The translations under genes and the position numbers were made by a program. A stretch of DNA of 64,000 nt from Thermotogota bacterium (GTDB lineage Bacteria > Thermotogota > Thermotogae > Petrotogales > Petrotogaceae). The stretch spans positions 560,607-624,606 of the forward strand of contig JAKOZG010000004.1 in assembly GCA_029780115.1 (NCBI GenBank), in the 5' to 3' direction. The notes beneath the pieces are model-generated. The model saw only the letters and a program-made list of their open reading frames with translations, was not told the DNA's origin and ran no database searches. This document shows, piece after piece, positions 1 through 8,660 of the stretch (the stretch's first letter is position 1; every line of letters begins with the position of its first letter).

Positions 1-1
1 T

Positions 2-1819
2 ACAGGTTGTGTGCATACAGCGCCAGGCCATGGAGTTGATGACTATAAAACAGGCTTAAAATACGATCTTCCAATAATCTCACCAGTAAATGATAAAGGG
101 TATTTTACAGAAGAAGCCGGTAAATATGCAGGCTCGAAGATTTGGAAAGCAAATGAGGTCATAATAAATGACCTAAAAAAATCTAATTTTTTGTTATCTT
201 CTGATAAGATGGTTCATTCTTATCCGCATTGTTGGAGATGTAAAAATCCCATAATTTTTAGAGCTACAGAACAGTGGTTTATCGATTTGGAAAAAAATAA
301 TTATAGAGAAAAAGTTTTAGAACAAATTAAACAGGTTAATTGGATTCCAAAATGGGGTGAAAATCGTATAACTTCCATGGTTAAGGAAAGACCTGATTGG
401 GTAATTTCAAGACAAAGAGCCTGGGGGGTTCCAATTCCAGCGGTAAAGTGCAAGAAATGTGGTGATTTAATATTAAATGTTCAAATATTAGATAATGTTA
501 TAGAAATAATCAAAGACCTGGGAAGTAATGCATGGTTCGAAAAGGATGTTAAAGATTTATTGCCAAAAGATTTCTTTTGCCCTAAATGTGGTGGCTCTGA
601 TTTTACAAAACAAGAAGACATATTAGATGTATGGATAGATTCTGGTGCATCTTTTGAAGCCGTAGTTAACACAAGAGAAGAATTAAAAAGATTCCCTGCT
701 GATTTATATCTTGAAGGTAGCGATCAACATCGAGGATGGTTTCAAAGTTCAATTTTTTTGTCGGTAGCCAAACATGGGAAAGCACCTTATAAAACAGTTT
801 TAACTCATGGATTTATTAAAGATGAAGAGGGGCGTAAAATGTCTAAATCTCTTGGAAACGTTATAAATCCGAAAGATGTGATAGATCAATATGGTGCTGA
901 TATATTGAGATTGTGGGTGGCGTCCTCAGACTATACAATGGATATTAAAATTTCTAATAACATACTACAGCAACAAGTAGAAATATATAGAAAGTTAAGA
1001 AACACCCTAAGATTTTTGTTAGGTAACATCTTTGATTTCGATCCTGAAAAAGATTTTGTTGAGTATGAAGAAATGCACGAAATTGATAAATGGGCAATGT
1101 TGAAATTGCATAAACTGATTGAAGAAGTAACAAATGCCTATGAAAATTATGAATTTTATAAAGTTCATTATTTAATAAATAATTTTTGCACTATTGATAT
1201 GAGTGCAATATATTTAGATATAATTAAAGATCGTATTTATGTAGAAGGTAAAAAATCTAAATTAAGAAGATCTGCTCAAACTGTACTTTATGAAGCTTTA
1301 GTTGCCCTAACAAAAATGATGGCACCAATTATATCGTTCACTGCTGAGGAGGTTTATGATCATCTTCCAACTAGCATAAAAAAATATGAAACAATTTTTG
1401 CAGAGCGATGGCCTAAATACAATGAAAAATACATAAATTCTAACTTAGAAGAAAAATGGGAAGCCGTCCTTTCTCTCAGAGAAGATGTGCTGAAGGCTTT
1501 AGAAGAAAAACGAAAGGAGAAAGTAATAGGAAATTCGCTAGATGCAAAAGTGATTTTAGAAGTTCAAAATGAAAAGTTAAAACAGTTTTTAAAGGATTTT
1601 GATGAAAACTTTTTAGCTGATTTTTTTATAGTTTCACAATGTGAGTTTGGAGATGTGGAAAATGGTTTTGAAGGAAAAAACGCCAAAATAAAAATAATGA
1701 AAGCCGAGGGAGAGAAATGTGAAAGATGTTGGAAGATACATCCCCAAACTGGAAAAGATGAAAGATACCCTGAGGTATGCCCAAGATGTGCGGAAGTTTT
1801 AAAATCTGAAGAATTTTAA
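2..1819 (+). CDS. ileS: Isoleucyl-tRNA synthetase, 3' part (5' end outside window)
   Basis: This is the C-terminal two thirds of a class Ia isoleucyl-tRNA synthetase, which charges tRNA-Ile with isoleucine in the cytoplasm. The reading frame is open from base 2, and the codons before the GTG at 11 continue the conserved TGCVHTAPGHG stretch of the editing domain, so GTG 11 is not the start. The KMSKS motif is at bases 836-850, preceded by DVWIDSG and SDQHRGWFQ. A CWRC pair and an inserted CKKC/CPKC zinc-ribbon-like pair lie before it. The C-terminus carries the bacterial-type zinc finger CERC...CPRC. The HIGH motif must lie upstream of the window. The anticodon-binding region and end are complete. 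Confidence 0.97.
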   Translation, partial: TGCVHTAPGHGVDDYKTGLKYDLPIISPVNDKGYFTEEAGKYAGSKIWKANEVIINDLKKSNFLLSSDKMVHSYPHCWRCKNPIIFRATEQWFIDLEKNNYREKVLEQIKQVNWIPKWGENRITSMVKERPDWVISRQRAWGVPIPAVKCKKCGDLILNVQILDNVIEIIKDLGSNAWFEKDVKDLLPKDFFCPKCGGSDFTKQEDILDVWIDSGASFEAVVNTREELKRFPADLYLEGSDQHRGWFQSSIFLSVAKHGKAPYKTVLTHGFIKDEEGRKMSKSLGNVINPKDVIDQYGADILRLWVASSDYTMDIKISNNILQQQVEIYRKLRNTLRFLLGNIFDFDPEKDFVEYEEMHEIDKWAMLKLHKLIEEVTNAYENYEFYKVHYLINNFCTIDMSAIYLDIIKDRIYVEGKKSKLRRSAQTVLYEALVALTKMMAPIISFTAEEVYDHLPTSIKKYETIFAERWPKYNEKYINSNLEEKWEAVLSLREDVLKALEEKRKEKVIGNSLDAKVILEVQNEKLKQFLKDFDENFLADFFIVSQCEFGDVENGFEGKNAKIKIMKAEGEKCERCWKIHPQTGKDERYPEVCPRCAEVLKSEEF

Positions 1820-1850
1820 GAATTTTATTGGTTTAAAGTGGGGGTGATGT

Positions 1851-2504
1851 ATGCGACTCTTTGTTGGAAAAAAAGAAGAGAAAGTTAAGGATCTTTTTTT
1901 TAAACATTTAGAAAAAATTCAAGAGGGAATGGACGTTTTTCAAGAGGTTATTGAATTATACTTAGCTGATCAATTAGATGAAATGAAAGAAAAAGTGCAA
2001 AAGGTATCTTTATTTGAAAACCAAGCTGATATTTTGCGCAGAAAAACAATAAGTGTTATGTATGAAGGTGCATTTTTGCCAAATTTAAGAGGCGAGCTTT
2101 TAGCTTTAATAGAGAGTGTGGATAAAGTTATGAATAAGGTACAATCCGTTGCTGAGTGCATTGATTTTCAAAGGCCTAAAATTCCTGAAGAGTTCAGAGA
2201 AGACTTATTAAAGCAGAACCACTTGGTTAGAGAAACTTATAAATATTTAAAGAAAGCAGTAGAAACTCTATTTTTAAATATTGAAGAAACAAATAGTTAC
2301 ATATTAAAAGTCGAAGAATTAGAACATAAAGAAGATATTTTAGAAAAAGACATGATTAAAAAGCTTTTCTCTTTGGATTATTTGGGATTGGCAGAAAAAT
2401 TAGAGCTAAGAGATTTGTTTTCACAGATAGGAGATATAGCGGATAGGGCAGAAGATGCTTCTGATATGGTTGCCGTAATTGTTTTAAAAAGAAGAGTAAA
2501 ATAA
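1851..2504 (+). CDS. DUF47 (PhoU-like) family protein
   Basis: A 217-residue all-helical protein of the DUF47 (PF01865, PhoU-like) family. Family members usually sit beside a PitA-type inorganic phosphate permease and are thought to modulate it. No pit gene is visible next to it here, so its partner may be elsewhere. The ATG follows a GGGGGTGATGT ribosome binding site 31 bases after ileS, so it may be cotranscribed with ileS. A strong hairpin follows directly after the stop. The family call rests on length, helical pattern and the conserved N-terminal FVGKKEEKVKDLFFKHLEKI-type start; the precise function is inferred. Confidence 0.8.
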   Translation: MRLFVGKKEEKVKDLFFKHLEKIQEGMDVFQEVIELYLADQLDEMKEKVQKVSLFENQADILRRKTISVMYEGAFLPNLRGELLALIESVDKVMNKVQSVAECIDFQRPKIPEEFREDLLKQNHLVRETYKYLKKAVETLFLNIEETNSYILKVEELEHKEDILEKDMIKKLFSLDYLGLAEKLELRDLFSQIGDIADRAEDASDMVAVIVLKRRVK

Positions 2505-2537
2505 AATATGCCGCGCTACAATCTCGCGGCATATTTT
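2503..2537. terminator. Bidirectional terminator between convergent genes
   Basis: A perfect 13-bp stem (2503-2515 and 2525-2537) with a 9-base loop. The stem is GC-rich at the apex and has A-runs on the left and T-runs on the right, so it can stop transcription from both the DUF47 gene and the convergent rod-protein gene. Confidence 0.9.
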
Positions 2538-2559
2538 AGTATTTAATATTAAGAATTGA

Positions 2560-3567
2560 TTAACTTCCATTCGCTGGCATTAGATTATAAATTAGAAAGG
2601 AAATTCCTGTAGATACTACCACCGCTATAATAATATCAACAAAATTAATTCCTTTTCCTTTGCTTGCACTTTCGGCAACTTTCCTTACATTAGCAACTTC
2701 TTGGGATAAATCAGTCACATTCTTTTGAACGACTTGGAGCTGAGAACTTAATTGAGTGATGCTTTGTGTATTAGTGTTTATTTTTGTATTTAATTGCTGA
2801 GTATCATTTTTTAATTGAGCTACATCGGTTGCATCTGCTTTAGTATCTATTTTCGTATTAAGGTTGCTAACTAAAGCGTTTATTTTCTCTACTTCTTGAT
2901 TGGTTTTGCTAAGGGAGCTTTGAACGTCAGAGATTTTCTTAACTTCATCTTGAAGTTGAGATGTTGTTAAGGACAAGTTTTGATAATTGCTTTCAAGACT
3001 CTTTACAGAAGTTTGTAGTTGAGAAACTTGTAATTTTAAGCTGTCAAAGTCGCTCTTGCTTACGGCGGGAGTTGGTACAGTTAAACTATCTATTTTTCTT
3101 TCTAATTCGGTGATCTTTGTAGTTGTATAGCCTAATAATTCATAAGAATTTTGTAACTCTTTAACTGAATTGTCTAGCCTTGTGACTGAACTCTGTAGGT
3201 TAGCTACGTTGCTTGAAATTGAATCTAACCTACTTTGAATTTGTTGTAATTCCGCACTAGAAACCCCTTGAGGAACAGACAAAGCATTAACTTTTTTCTC
3301 CAAATTTGATACATTCTGAGCTACTGGCCCTACAACGGATTGAGTGATATAATCTATAGTTCTTGAAAGAGCCACTGTAAGTTGATACCTGTTCATGTTT
3401 TCTAAACCTTTAAAGGTACCATCAGGGTATCCTTCGATAACGCCAATTTTTGACAGTCTTTCTACAGCATCATAGGCCCAATGGTTAATAGGCACGTCCT
3501 TAAAAGTTTGTGAGAATAATCCTACCGACAAAATTACTACAAGAAATAAAATCCCTACTTTTTTCAC
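2560..3567 (-). CDS. Omp-alpha-like rod protein: SLH domain, coiled coil, C-terminal membrane anchor
   Basis: A 335-residue secreted structural protein. It has an N-terminal signal peptide (about 1-19), one SLH domain (about 20-75, with FKDVPINHWAYDAV and GYPDGTFKG), a long heptad-rich coiled coil rich in Gln, Asn and Ser (about 85-310) and a hydrophobic C-terminal segment (about 312-330). This is the architecture of Omp-alpha of Thermotoga maritima, the spacer thought to connect the outer toga to the cell body. It starts with GTG behind AGGAGGTGTTACC. It is divergent from aspS, and the shared 93-bp gap holds a perfect inverted repeat. T. maritima Omp-alpha is somewhat longer, about 400 residues. 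Confidence 0.9.
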   Translation of the reverse strand: MKKVGILFLVVILSVGLFSQTFKDVPINHWAYDAVERLSKIGVIEGYPDGTFKGLENMNRYQLTVALSRTIDYITQSVVGPVAQNVSNLEKKVNALSVPQGVSSAELQQIQSRLDSISSNVANLQSSVTRLDNSVKELQNSYELLGYTTTKITELERKIDSLTVPTPAVSKSDFDSLKLQVSQLQTSVKSLESNYQNLSLTTSQLQDEVKKISDVQSSLSKTNQEVEKINALVSNLNTKIDTKADATDVAQLKNDTQQLNTKINTNTQSITQLSSQLQVVQKNVTDLSQEVANVRKVAESASKGKGINFVDIIIAVVVSTGISFLIYNLMPANGS

Positions 3568-3611
3568 GGTAACACCTCCTGTATTTTATAATGTCCTTAG
3601 TAATTTACTAG

Positions 3612-3644
3612 TTTTATTTTACCACAAAAAATGGTAAAATAAAA
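3612..3644. promoter_or_regulatory. Perfect inverted repeat carrying divergent extended -10 elements
   Basis: Two perfect 13-bp arms (3612-3624, 3632-3644) with a 7-base centre lie between the divergent rod-protein and aspS genes. Each arm reads TGGTAAAAT outward, which fits an extended -10 (TGnTAAAAT) on each strand. The + strand -10 is at 3635-3640 and the - strand one at 3616-3621. No good -35 is visible. It could be a back-to-back promoter pair, an operator, or both; the function is inferred. Confidence 0.6.
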
Positions 3645-3669
3645 TGAATAATCAGAGGAGGTGTTATTT

Positions 3670-5454
3670 TTGTTTCAACAAAGAACACACACTTGTGGAG
3701 AGCTTACAAAAAAAGACGCTGGAAAGATAGTGGTACTAAATGGGTGGGTTGATAGAATAAGAAATTTGGGAGGCTTAATTTTCGTTTTGGTAAGAGATAG
3801 ATATGGGAAGACGCAAATAGTTTTTGATCCCAATGAAAATAAAGAGGTGTATGAAAAAGCGTTGCGATTAAGAAACGAATATGTAGTTTCGATAGAAGGC
3901 GAGGTAAGACTAAGACCAGAAAAGGATGTTAACGTGAATATGAAGACAGGAGAAATTGAAATTTTAGCGACTCACTTAGAAATTCTTTCTCAGTCTGAAG
4001 TTCCGCCTATTTACGTCAACAAAGACGAAGAGGTTTCAGAAAATCTTAGATTGAAATACAGATACCTAGACTTAAGAAGAGAAAAAATGCAATCAAATCT
4101 TCTTGTTAGACATAAAGTTATGAAAGCCTCTAGAGATTTTCTTTCTTATAATAATTTTGTAGAAATAGAAACACCTTATCTTACCAAGTCAACTCCAGAG
4201 GGCGCAAGAGATTTTTTGGTACCTTCAAGATTAAAACCAGGTACTTTTTATGCTTTGCCTCAATCTCCACAATTGTTCAAACAATTACTTATGGTTTCAG
4301 GTTTTGATAGATATTTTCAAATTGCCCGATGTTTTAGAGATGAGGACTTTAGGGCAGATAGACAACCAGAATTCACCCAAATCGATATTGAGGCTTCTTT
4401 TGTTAAAAGAGAAGACATTTTTAATTTTACTGAGCAATTAATTAAAGAAATTTTTCAGGAAGCTATAAATGAGAGTATCGAAGTTCCTTTCAAAAGATAT
4501 ACATATGATGAGGTAATGAACAAATTTGGTTCAGATAAACCTGACACTAGATATGGTATGGAGTTCATTGAATTGAACGAGTATTTTAAAGAAACCAAAG
4601 TTAAATTCATAAAAGAAAAATTAACCCAAGGAGCGTTGTTAAAAGGTTTTGTGATACCTGAAAAAGCAGAGAACTTTACAAGAAGTAAGTTTGACGAGCT
4701 TGTTGAATTTTCAAAGGACCTAGGAAGTTCTGGTATGATATGGATAGCTAATTCTGATGATATTAGATCAAATATAAAAAAAGCAGCAGAAACTGAAATA
4801 ATAAAACTCATAGAAGGTGGTATAATTAAAAAGAACGATGTGATGTTAATGATATTAGAAGAGAAAGATAAAGTTAACGAAATCTTGGGACAATTAAGGG
4901 TACATATTATAAAACAAGAATTGAAGAAAAAAGTCGGATTTGACTTTTTGTGGGTTACCGATTTTCCAATGTTTTCTTGGGGAGATGAAGAACAAAAGAT
5001 TGTGGCTGAACATCATCCGTTTACTATGCCAAACTTGGAAGAATTTAAAAAATTTAAAGATACTGATCCTTTGAGAATAAAATCTCAGTCTTATGATTTG
5101 GTAATAAACGGTTATGAAATCGCTAGTGGTAGTATTAGAATACATGATAGAAATATTCAAAGAGAAGTGTTTAAGGTTTTAGGTTTAGATGAAAAAGAAA
5201 TTGAAGAGAAATTTGGTTTTTTAATCGAAGCTTTTAAATATGGTGTCCCTCCTCATGGAGGAATAGCAATAGGGATGGATCGACTAGTGAGCATTCTTGT
5301 AGAGGAAGACTCAATAAAAGAAGTGATAGCCTTTCCAAAGACAGCTTCTGGTTCTGATCCAATGACGGGAGCACCATCTCCAGTTTCTAAAAAGCAGTTA
5401 GAGGAATTAAACTTAGCCTTATTGAGAGAGCCGATTGATAAAGAAGAAAGATGA
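3670..5454 (+). CDS. aspS: Aspartyl-tRNA synthetase
   Basis: A class IIb aminoacyl-tRNA synthetase of the bacterial type, 594 residues from the preferred start, which is the usual length with a GAD insertion domain. It has an N-terminal OB-fold (RTHTCGEL), motif 2 with FRDEDFRADRQPEFTQ (about residues 221-236) and motif 3 with GIAIGMDRLV (about 530-540). The TTG at 3670 is chosen because GAGGAGGTG at 3655-3663 sits 6 bases before it; the in-frame GTG at 3661 lies inside that ribosome binding site. It heads a row aspS-cmk-ispH-rpsA-der with very tight spacing, cmk following immediately. Confidence 0.96.
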   Translation: MFQQRTHTCGELTKKDAGKIVVLNGWVDRIRNLGGLIFVLVRDRYGKTQIVFDPNENKEVYEKALRLRNEYVVSIEGEVRLRPEKDVNVNMKTGEIEILATHLEILSQSEVPPIYVNKDEEVSENLRLKYRYLDLRREKMQSNLLVRHKVMKASRDFLSYNNFVEIETPYLTKSTPEGARDFLVPSRLKPGTFYALPQSPQLFKQLLMVSGFDRYFQIARCFRDEDFRADRQPEFTQIDIEASFVKREDIFNFTEQLIKEIFQEAINESIEVPFKRYTYDEVMNKFGSDKPDTRYGMEFIELNEYFKETKVKFIKEKLTQGALLKGFVIPEKAENFTRSKFDELVEFSKDLGSSGMIWIANSDDIRSNIKKAAETEIIKLIEGGIIKKNDVMLMILEEKDKVNEILGQLRVHIIKQELKKKVGFDFLWVTDFPMFSWGDEEQKIVAEHHPFTMPNLEEFKKFKDTDPLRIKSQSYDLVINGYEIASGSIRIHDRNIQREVFKVLGLDEKEIEEKFGFLIEAFKYGVPPHGGIAIGMDRLVSILVEEDSIKEVIAFPKTASGSDPMTGAPSPVSKKQLEELNLALLREPIDKEER

Positions 5455-5469
5455 GTGGTTGGGATAAGA

Positions 5470-6168
5470 ATGAGATTTCAAAATTCAAATAATAAAACAA
5501 TAAAAATTGCTATCGATGGTCCTGCAGGCTCAGGAAAATCAACGATAGCTCAGAAAATATCTGATTTGTTAAACATTTTCTATTTAAGTAGTGGAGCAAT
5601 ATATAGAATTATTGGATGTTTTTTAGACTGTAAACAAATTAATCCTGAAGATTCCGATTCAATTGTTCAAATTCTAAAAGAAGTTAAAATAGAAATTAAA
5701 GATAATAGATATTTTTTAAACGGAGAAGATGTTTCCGACAAAATTAAAAGTTCAAAATCAGGAATGCTTGCTTCCATTTATTCAAAAAATCCTGTTGTAA
5801 GAAAAAAAGTTAATGATATAATTAGAGAAATATCAGAGAAGAATAGCATTGTAATAGATGGAAGGGACATAGGAACTGTAGTTTTACCAAATAGCGACTT
5901 AAAAATATTTTTAACTGCCTCTTTAGAAGAAAGGGCTAGAAGACGATGGAAAGAATTAAAAGAAAAAGAGGAAAATATTTCTTATGAGGAGGTATTAAAA
6001 GAAATAGAAGAACGAGATAAAGCCGATTCAACAAGAGATATTTCACCTTTACAACCGGCAGAGGATGCAATTATTATTGATACCACCGACAAAACAATCG
6101 AAGATGTAGTTGAAGAAATTAGCTGTCTTTTAAAGGAGAAAGGTTTATATGGAAATAATTGTAGCTAA
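5470..6168 (+). CDS. cmk: Cytidylate kinase
   Basis: Phosphorylates CMP and dCMP to the diphosphates. The Walker A loop GPAGSGKST is at residues 17-25, followed by the LSSGAIYR region and the conserved DGRDIGTVVLP and TASLEERARRR segments; with about 232 residues it has the normal bacterial length. ATG 5470 is chosen over the GTG at 5455 that directly follows the aspS stop, although the ribosome binding site is weak and translation may be coupled to aspS. Its 3' end overlaps ispH by 20 bases. The order cmk-ispH-rpsA is a known conserved arrangement in several bacterial groups. Confidence 0.93.
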   Translation: MRFQNSNNKTIKIAIDGPAGSGKSTIAQKISDLLNIFYLSSGAIYRIIGCFLDCKQINPEDSDSIVQILKEVKIEIKDNRYFLNGEDVSDKIKSSKSGMLASIYSKNPVVRKKVNDIIREISEKNSIVIDGRDIGTVVLPNSDLKIFLTASLEERARRRWKELKEKEENISYEEVLKEIEERDKADSTRDISPLQPAEDAIIIDTTDKTIEDVVEEISCLLKEKGLYGNNCS

Positions 6169-6994
6169 AAGAACTGGCTTTTGTTTTGGAGTTTCAAGAG
6201 CAATCGAAGAGGTAAAAAAGGTACTGGATGAAAAAAAAGAGGTTTATATATATGGAGAATTGGTTCATAACAAACAAGTAATGAATGAGTTAAAAGAACT
6301 GGGAGCCACGGTTATAAATAATCTTGAAGAAATACCAGAAGATTCTAATTCTAAAATTGTTGTTATAAGAGCACATGGGGTAACAAAAAAAGAAAAAGAA
6401 GTTTTAGAAAATAATTTTTTAGAAGTAGTGGATATGACTTGTCCTATAGTAGAAAATCTTGTGAAGTTTGTGAAACAGAAACAGAAAAAGAATTACTATG
6501 TAGTGTTGTATGGCAAACCCGATCATCCTGAAGTAGTGGGATTAAGAGGAAATGTTGAAGAGGAAAAACTTTTAATAACTTCTTCACCATTAGAAATCAA
6601 AGTAAAAAAAACATTAATTGTTTCACAAACTACTATGGCAGAATCCGATTTTAAAGAATTTATAGTTGGTATGATAAAATGTAATTCTTTCTCGGAAGTT
6701 TTGATTAAAAAAACCATCTGTTCAGAAACAATTATTAGAGAACAAGAAACCTTTTCCCTATCTAAAAAATGTGATCTTATTTTGGTAATAGGTGGTAAGC
6801 ATAGCTCTAACACCGAAAAACTTTATAACATAGCAAAAAAGAATTGTAAAAGGACTTTTCATATAGAAAAAGTCGAGGAACTTGAGCAAATTGATATCAA
6901 CTCATCAGATGTTGTAGGAATTGTAACTGGTTCATCAACACCTGAAATTGAACTAGAAAGAGTTATAAATTTTTTAGAAAAATTTAAATCCTAG
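6149..6994 (+). CDS. ispH: 4-hydroxy-3-methylbut-2-enyl diphosphate reductase
   Basis: Last enzyme of the MEP isoprenoid pathway; it makes IPP and DMAPP with an iron-sulfur cluster. The three cluster cysteines are C12 (GFCFGV), C98 (MTCP) and about C191 (TICSETI), and the substrate histidines are in LVHN and RAHGV. At 281 residues the size is normal. ATG 6149 follows AAGGAGAAAGG inside the end of cmk. It precedes rpsA; in some clostridia ispH and rpsA are fused, but here they are separate genes with a 42-base gap. Its product feeds the polyprenyl synthetase encoded at 39143. Confidence 0.96.
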   Translation: MEIIVAKRTGFCFGVSRAIEEVKKVLDEKKEVYIYGELVHNKQVMNELKELGATVINNLEEIPEDSNSKIVVIRAHGVTKKEKEVLENNFLEVVDMTCPIVENLVKFVKQKQKKNYYVVLYGKPDHPEVVGLRGNVEEEKLLITSSPLEIKVKKTLIVSQTTMAESDFKEFIVGMIKCNSFSEVLIKKTICSETIIREQETFSLSKKCDLILVIGGKHSSNTEKLYNIAKKNCKRTFHIEKVEELEQIDINSSDVVGIVTGSSTPEIELERVINFLEKFKS

Positions 6995-7036
6995 GTTATA
7001 ACGGTGGGATAATCTGATTGTAAGGAGGATATTGAT

Positions 7037-8623
7037 ATGGAAAAACAGAGTTTTGAAGAGTTAATGGAAGATCTAGAAATCATTGAATTGAAAAGAGGGA
7101 AAATTTTTGAAGGAAAAGTTCTTGAAATAGATAATGACGGTCTATGGGTTGCGTTAGAAGGATGCCCAGGAGATGTCTTTGTAACCCAGGATGAACTTTC
7201 AAAGTCAAAGGAAACTTACAAAATTGAAGATTTAATTACTGTTAAAATTTTGAAAGTAAATGATGCAGAAGGTTTACATTTAGCATCTGAAAAGAAAGCT
7301 ATGTGGGAAAAAATTTTTAATGAAATAAAGGAAGGAGAAAACTACAAAGCCATTTTTAAAGAAAGAGTAAAAAATGGTTATACTGTGTTGATTGAAGGAA
7401 CCGTAAAGGCTTTTCTTCCTGGGTCATTATCCTTACTAAGGGTATATGACGAAATGCCTTCTGAAGAAGTCGGAGTAAAAGTGATTGCGAAGAATGGGAA
7501 AAACATAATTGTATCTAGAAAAGATTATGTTGAAGAAAAACTCGATGATTTTTTCAATATTTATAAAATGGGAATGTTAGTAGAAGGTATAATTGAAGAT
7601 GTAAAGGATTTTGGTGCATTTGTTAGATTATCAGAATATGTAACCGCTTTTCTACCCCGAAACGAAGTTAGTTGGAATAATAAAGTGGATTTAAAAGAAT
7701 TTTTAAAGAAAGGGAAAAAAATAAAGGCTATAATAACAAATATCGATCAAGAAAATAAAAAAATAAATCTTTCTATGAAACTGTTAAAAAATGACCCCTG
7801 GGAAACAGTGGAAGAAAAATATCCTGTAGGAAGTATTGTAAAAGGAGTAGTAACGAAAATATTCCCCTTTGGATTCACTGTAGAAATAGAAGAAGGTGTA
7901 GAAGGATTAGTTCATGAATCTCAAATTTTTTGGGGACGTCGAGGGAGAATCGAAAATGTGGTAAAAGTCGGAGATATAGTTAGCGTGAAAGTGTTAGAAA
8001 TAGATAAAAATAAAAGAAAAATGAATTTGAGTTATAAACTTGCTTTGGGTGATCCATGGGAAAATATTGAAGAGAAATACAGTGAAGGGACAATTGTTGA
8101 AGGGGTTGTTGAAAAGATTTTAGAAAATGGAGCAATTATTAAAGTTAAAGAGGGATTAACTGGTTTTTTACATGTTTCTGAGCTTTCATGGAATTTTATC
8201 GATAACGTAAACAATTACTTAAAAGAAGGAAACACAGTTATGGTAAAGATTTTAAGCATAGATAAAGACAACAGAAAAATGAGATTATCTGTAAGAAAAT
8301 CGACAGAGAATCCTTGGAAAAAAGTGATAAAAGAAATAAAACCAGGAGATATTGTAAAAGGCAAAATTACAAGATTTGTTGACCGAGGAGCAATAGTTCT
8401 AGTAGATGATCATAACGTAGAAGCATATTTACCTTCGAGTAAGGCATCTTTTGATTCAAAAAATGTCCGGGACATTTTTGAAATTGGAGAAGAAGTAAAA
8501 GTCAAAGTTTTAGAGGTAAATTTAGAAAATGAGAACAAAAGAGGCAATATGGTTGTTAGCATAATTAATCTAAATAATTTTGAAGGAAAAGAAGCAGAAG
8601 AAATTTTGAGGGATTTAGAATAA
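7037..8623 (+). CDS. rpsA: Ribosomal protein S1 with six S1 domains
   Basis: A 528-residue RNA-binding protein made of six S1/OB repeats starting at about residues 19, 101, 181, 267, 355 and 440, the last four with the clear G-x-I-V-x-G-x-V signature. Six repeats is the layout of proteobacterial S1, whereas Bacillus-type S1 homologues have four. It should help the 30S subunit bind mRNA. The ATG follows TAAGGAGGATATTGAT. It lies between ispH and der in one operon. Confidence 0.92.
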   Translation: MEKQSFEELMEDLEIIELKRGKIFEGKVLEIDNDGLWVALEGCPGDVFVTQDELSKSKETYKIEDLITVKILKVNDAEGLHLASEKKAMWEKIFNEIKEGENYKAIFKERVKNGYTVLIEGTVKAFLPGSLSLLRVYDEMPSEEVGVKVIAKNGKNIIVSRKDYVEEKLDDFFNIYKMGMLVEGIIEDVKDFGAFVRLSEYVTAFLPRNEVSWNNKVDLKEFLKKGKKIKAIITNIDQENKKINLSMKLLKNDPWETVEEKYPVGSIVKGVVTKIFPFGFTVEIEEGVEGLVHESQIFWGRRGRIENVVKVGDIVSVKVLEIDKNKRKMNLSYKLALGDPWENIEEKYSEGTIVEGVVEKILENGAIIKVKEGLTGFLHVSELSWNFIDNVNNYLKEGNTVMVKILSIDKDNRKMRLSVRKSTENPWKKVIKEIKPGDIVKGKITRFVDRGAIVLVDDHNVEAYLPSSKASFDSKNVRDIFEIGEEVKVKVLEVNLENENKRGNMVVSIINLNNFEGKEAEEILRDLE

Positions 8624-8660
8624 TAAACATATATAATTTTCGGCATTGAGGTGTATCGAC

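Noticed and set aside
8646-8660. TTG start of der at 8646
   Set aside because: It overlaps the GAGGTG that serves the ATG at 8661, which gives the family's normal N-terminus.
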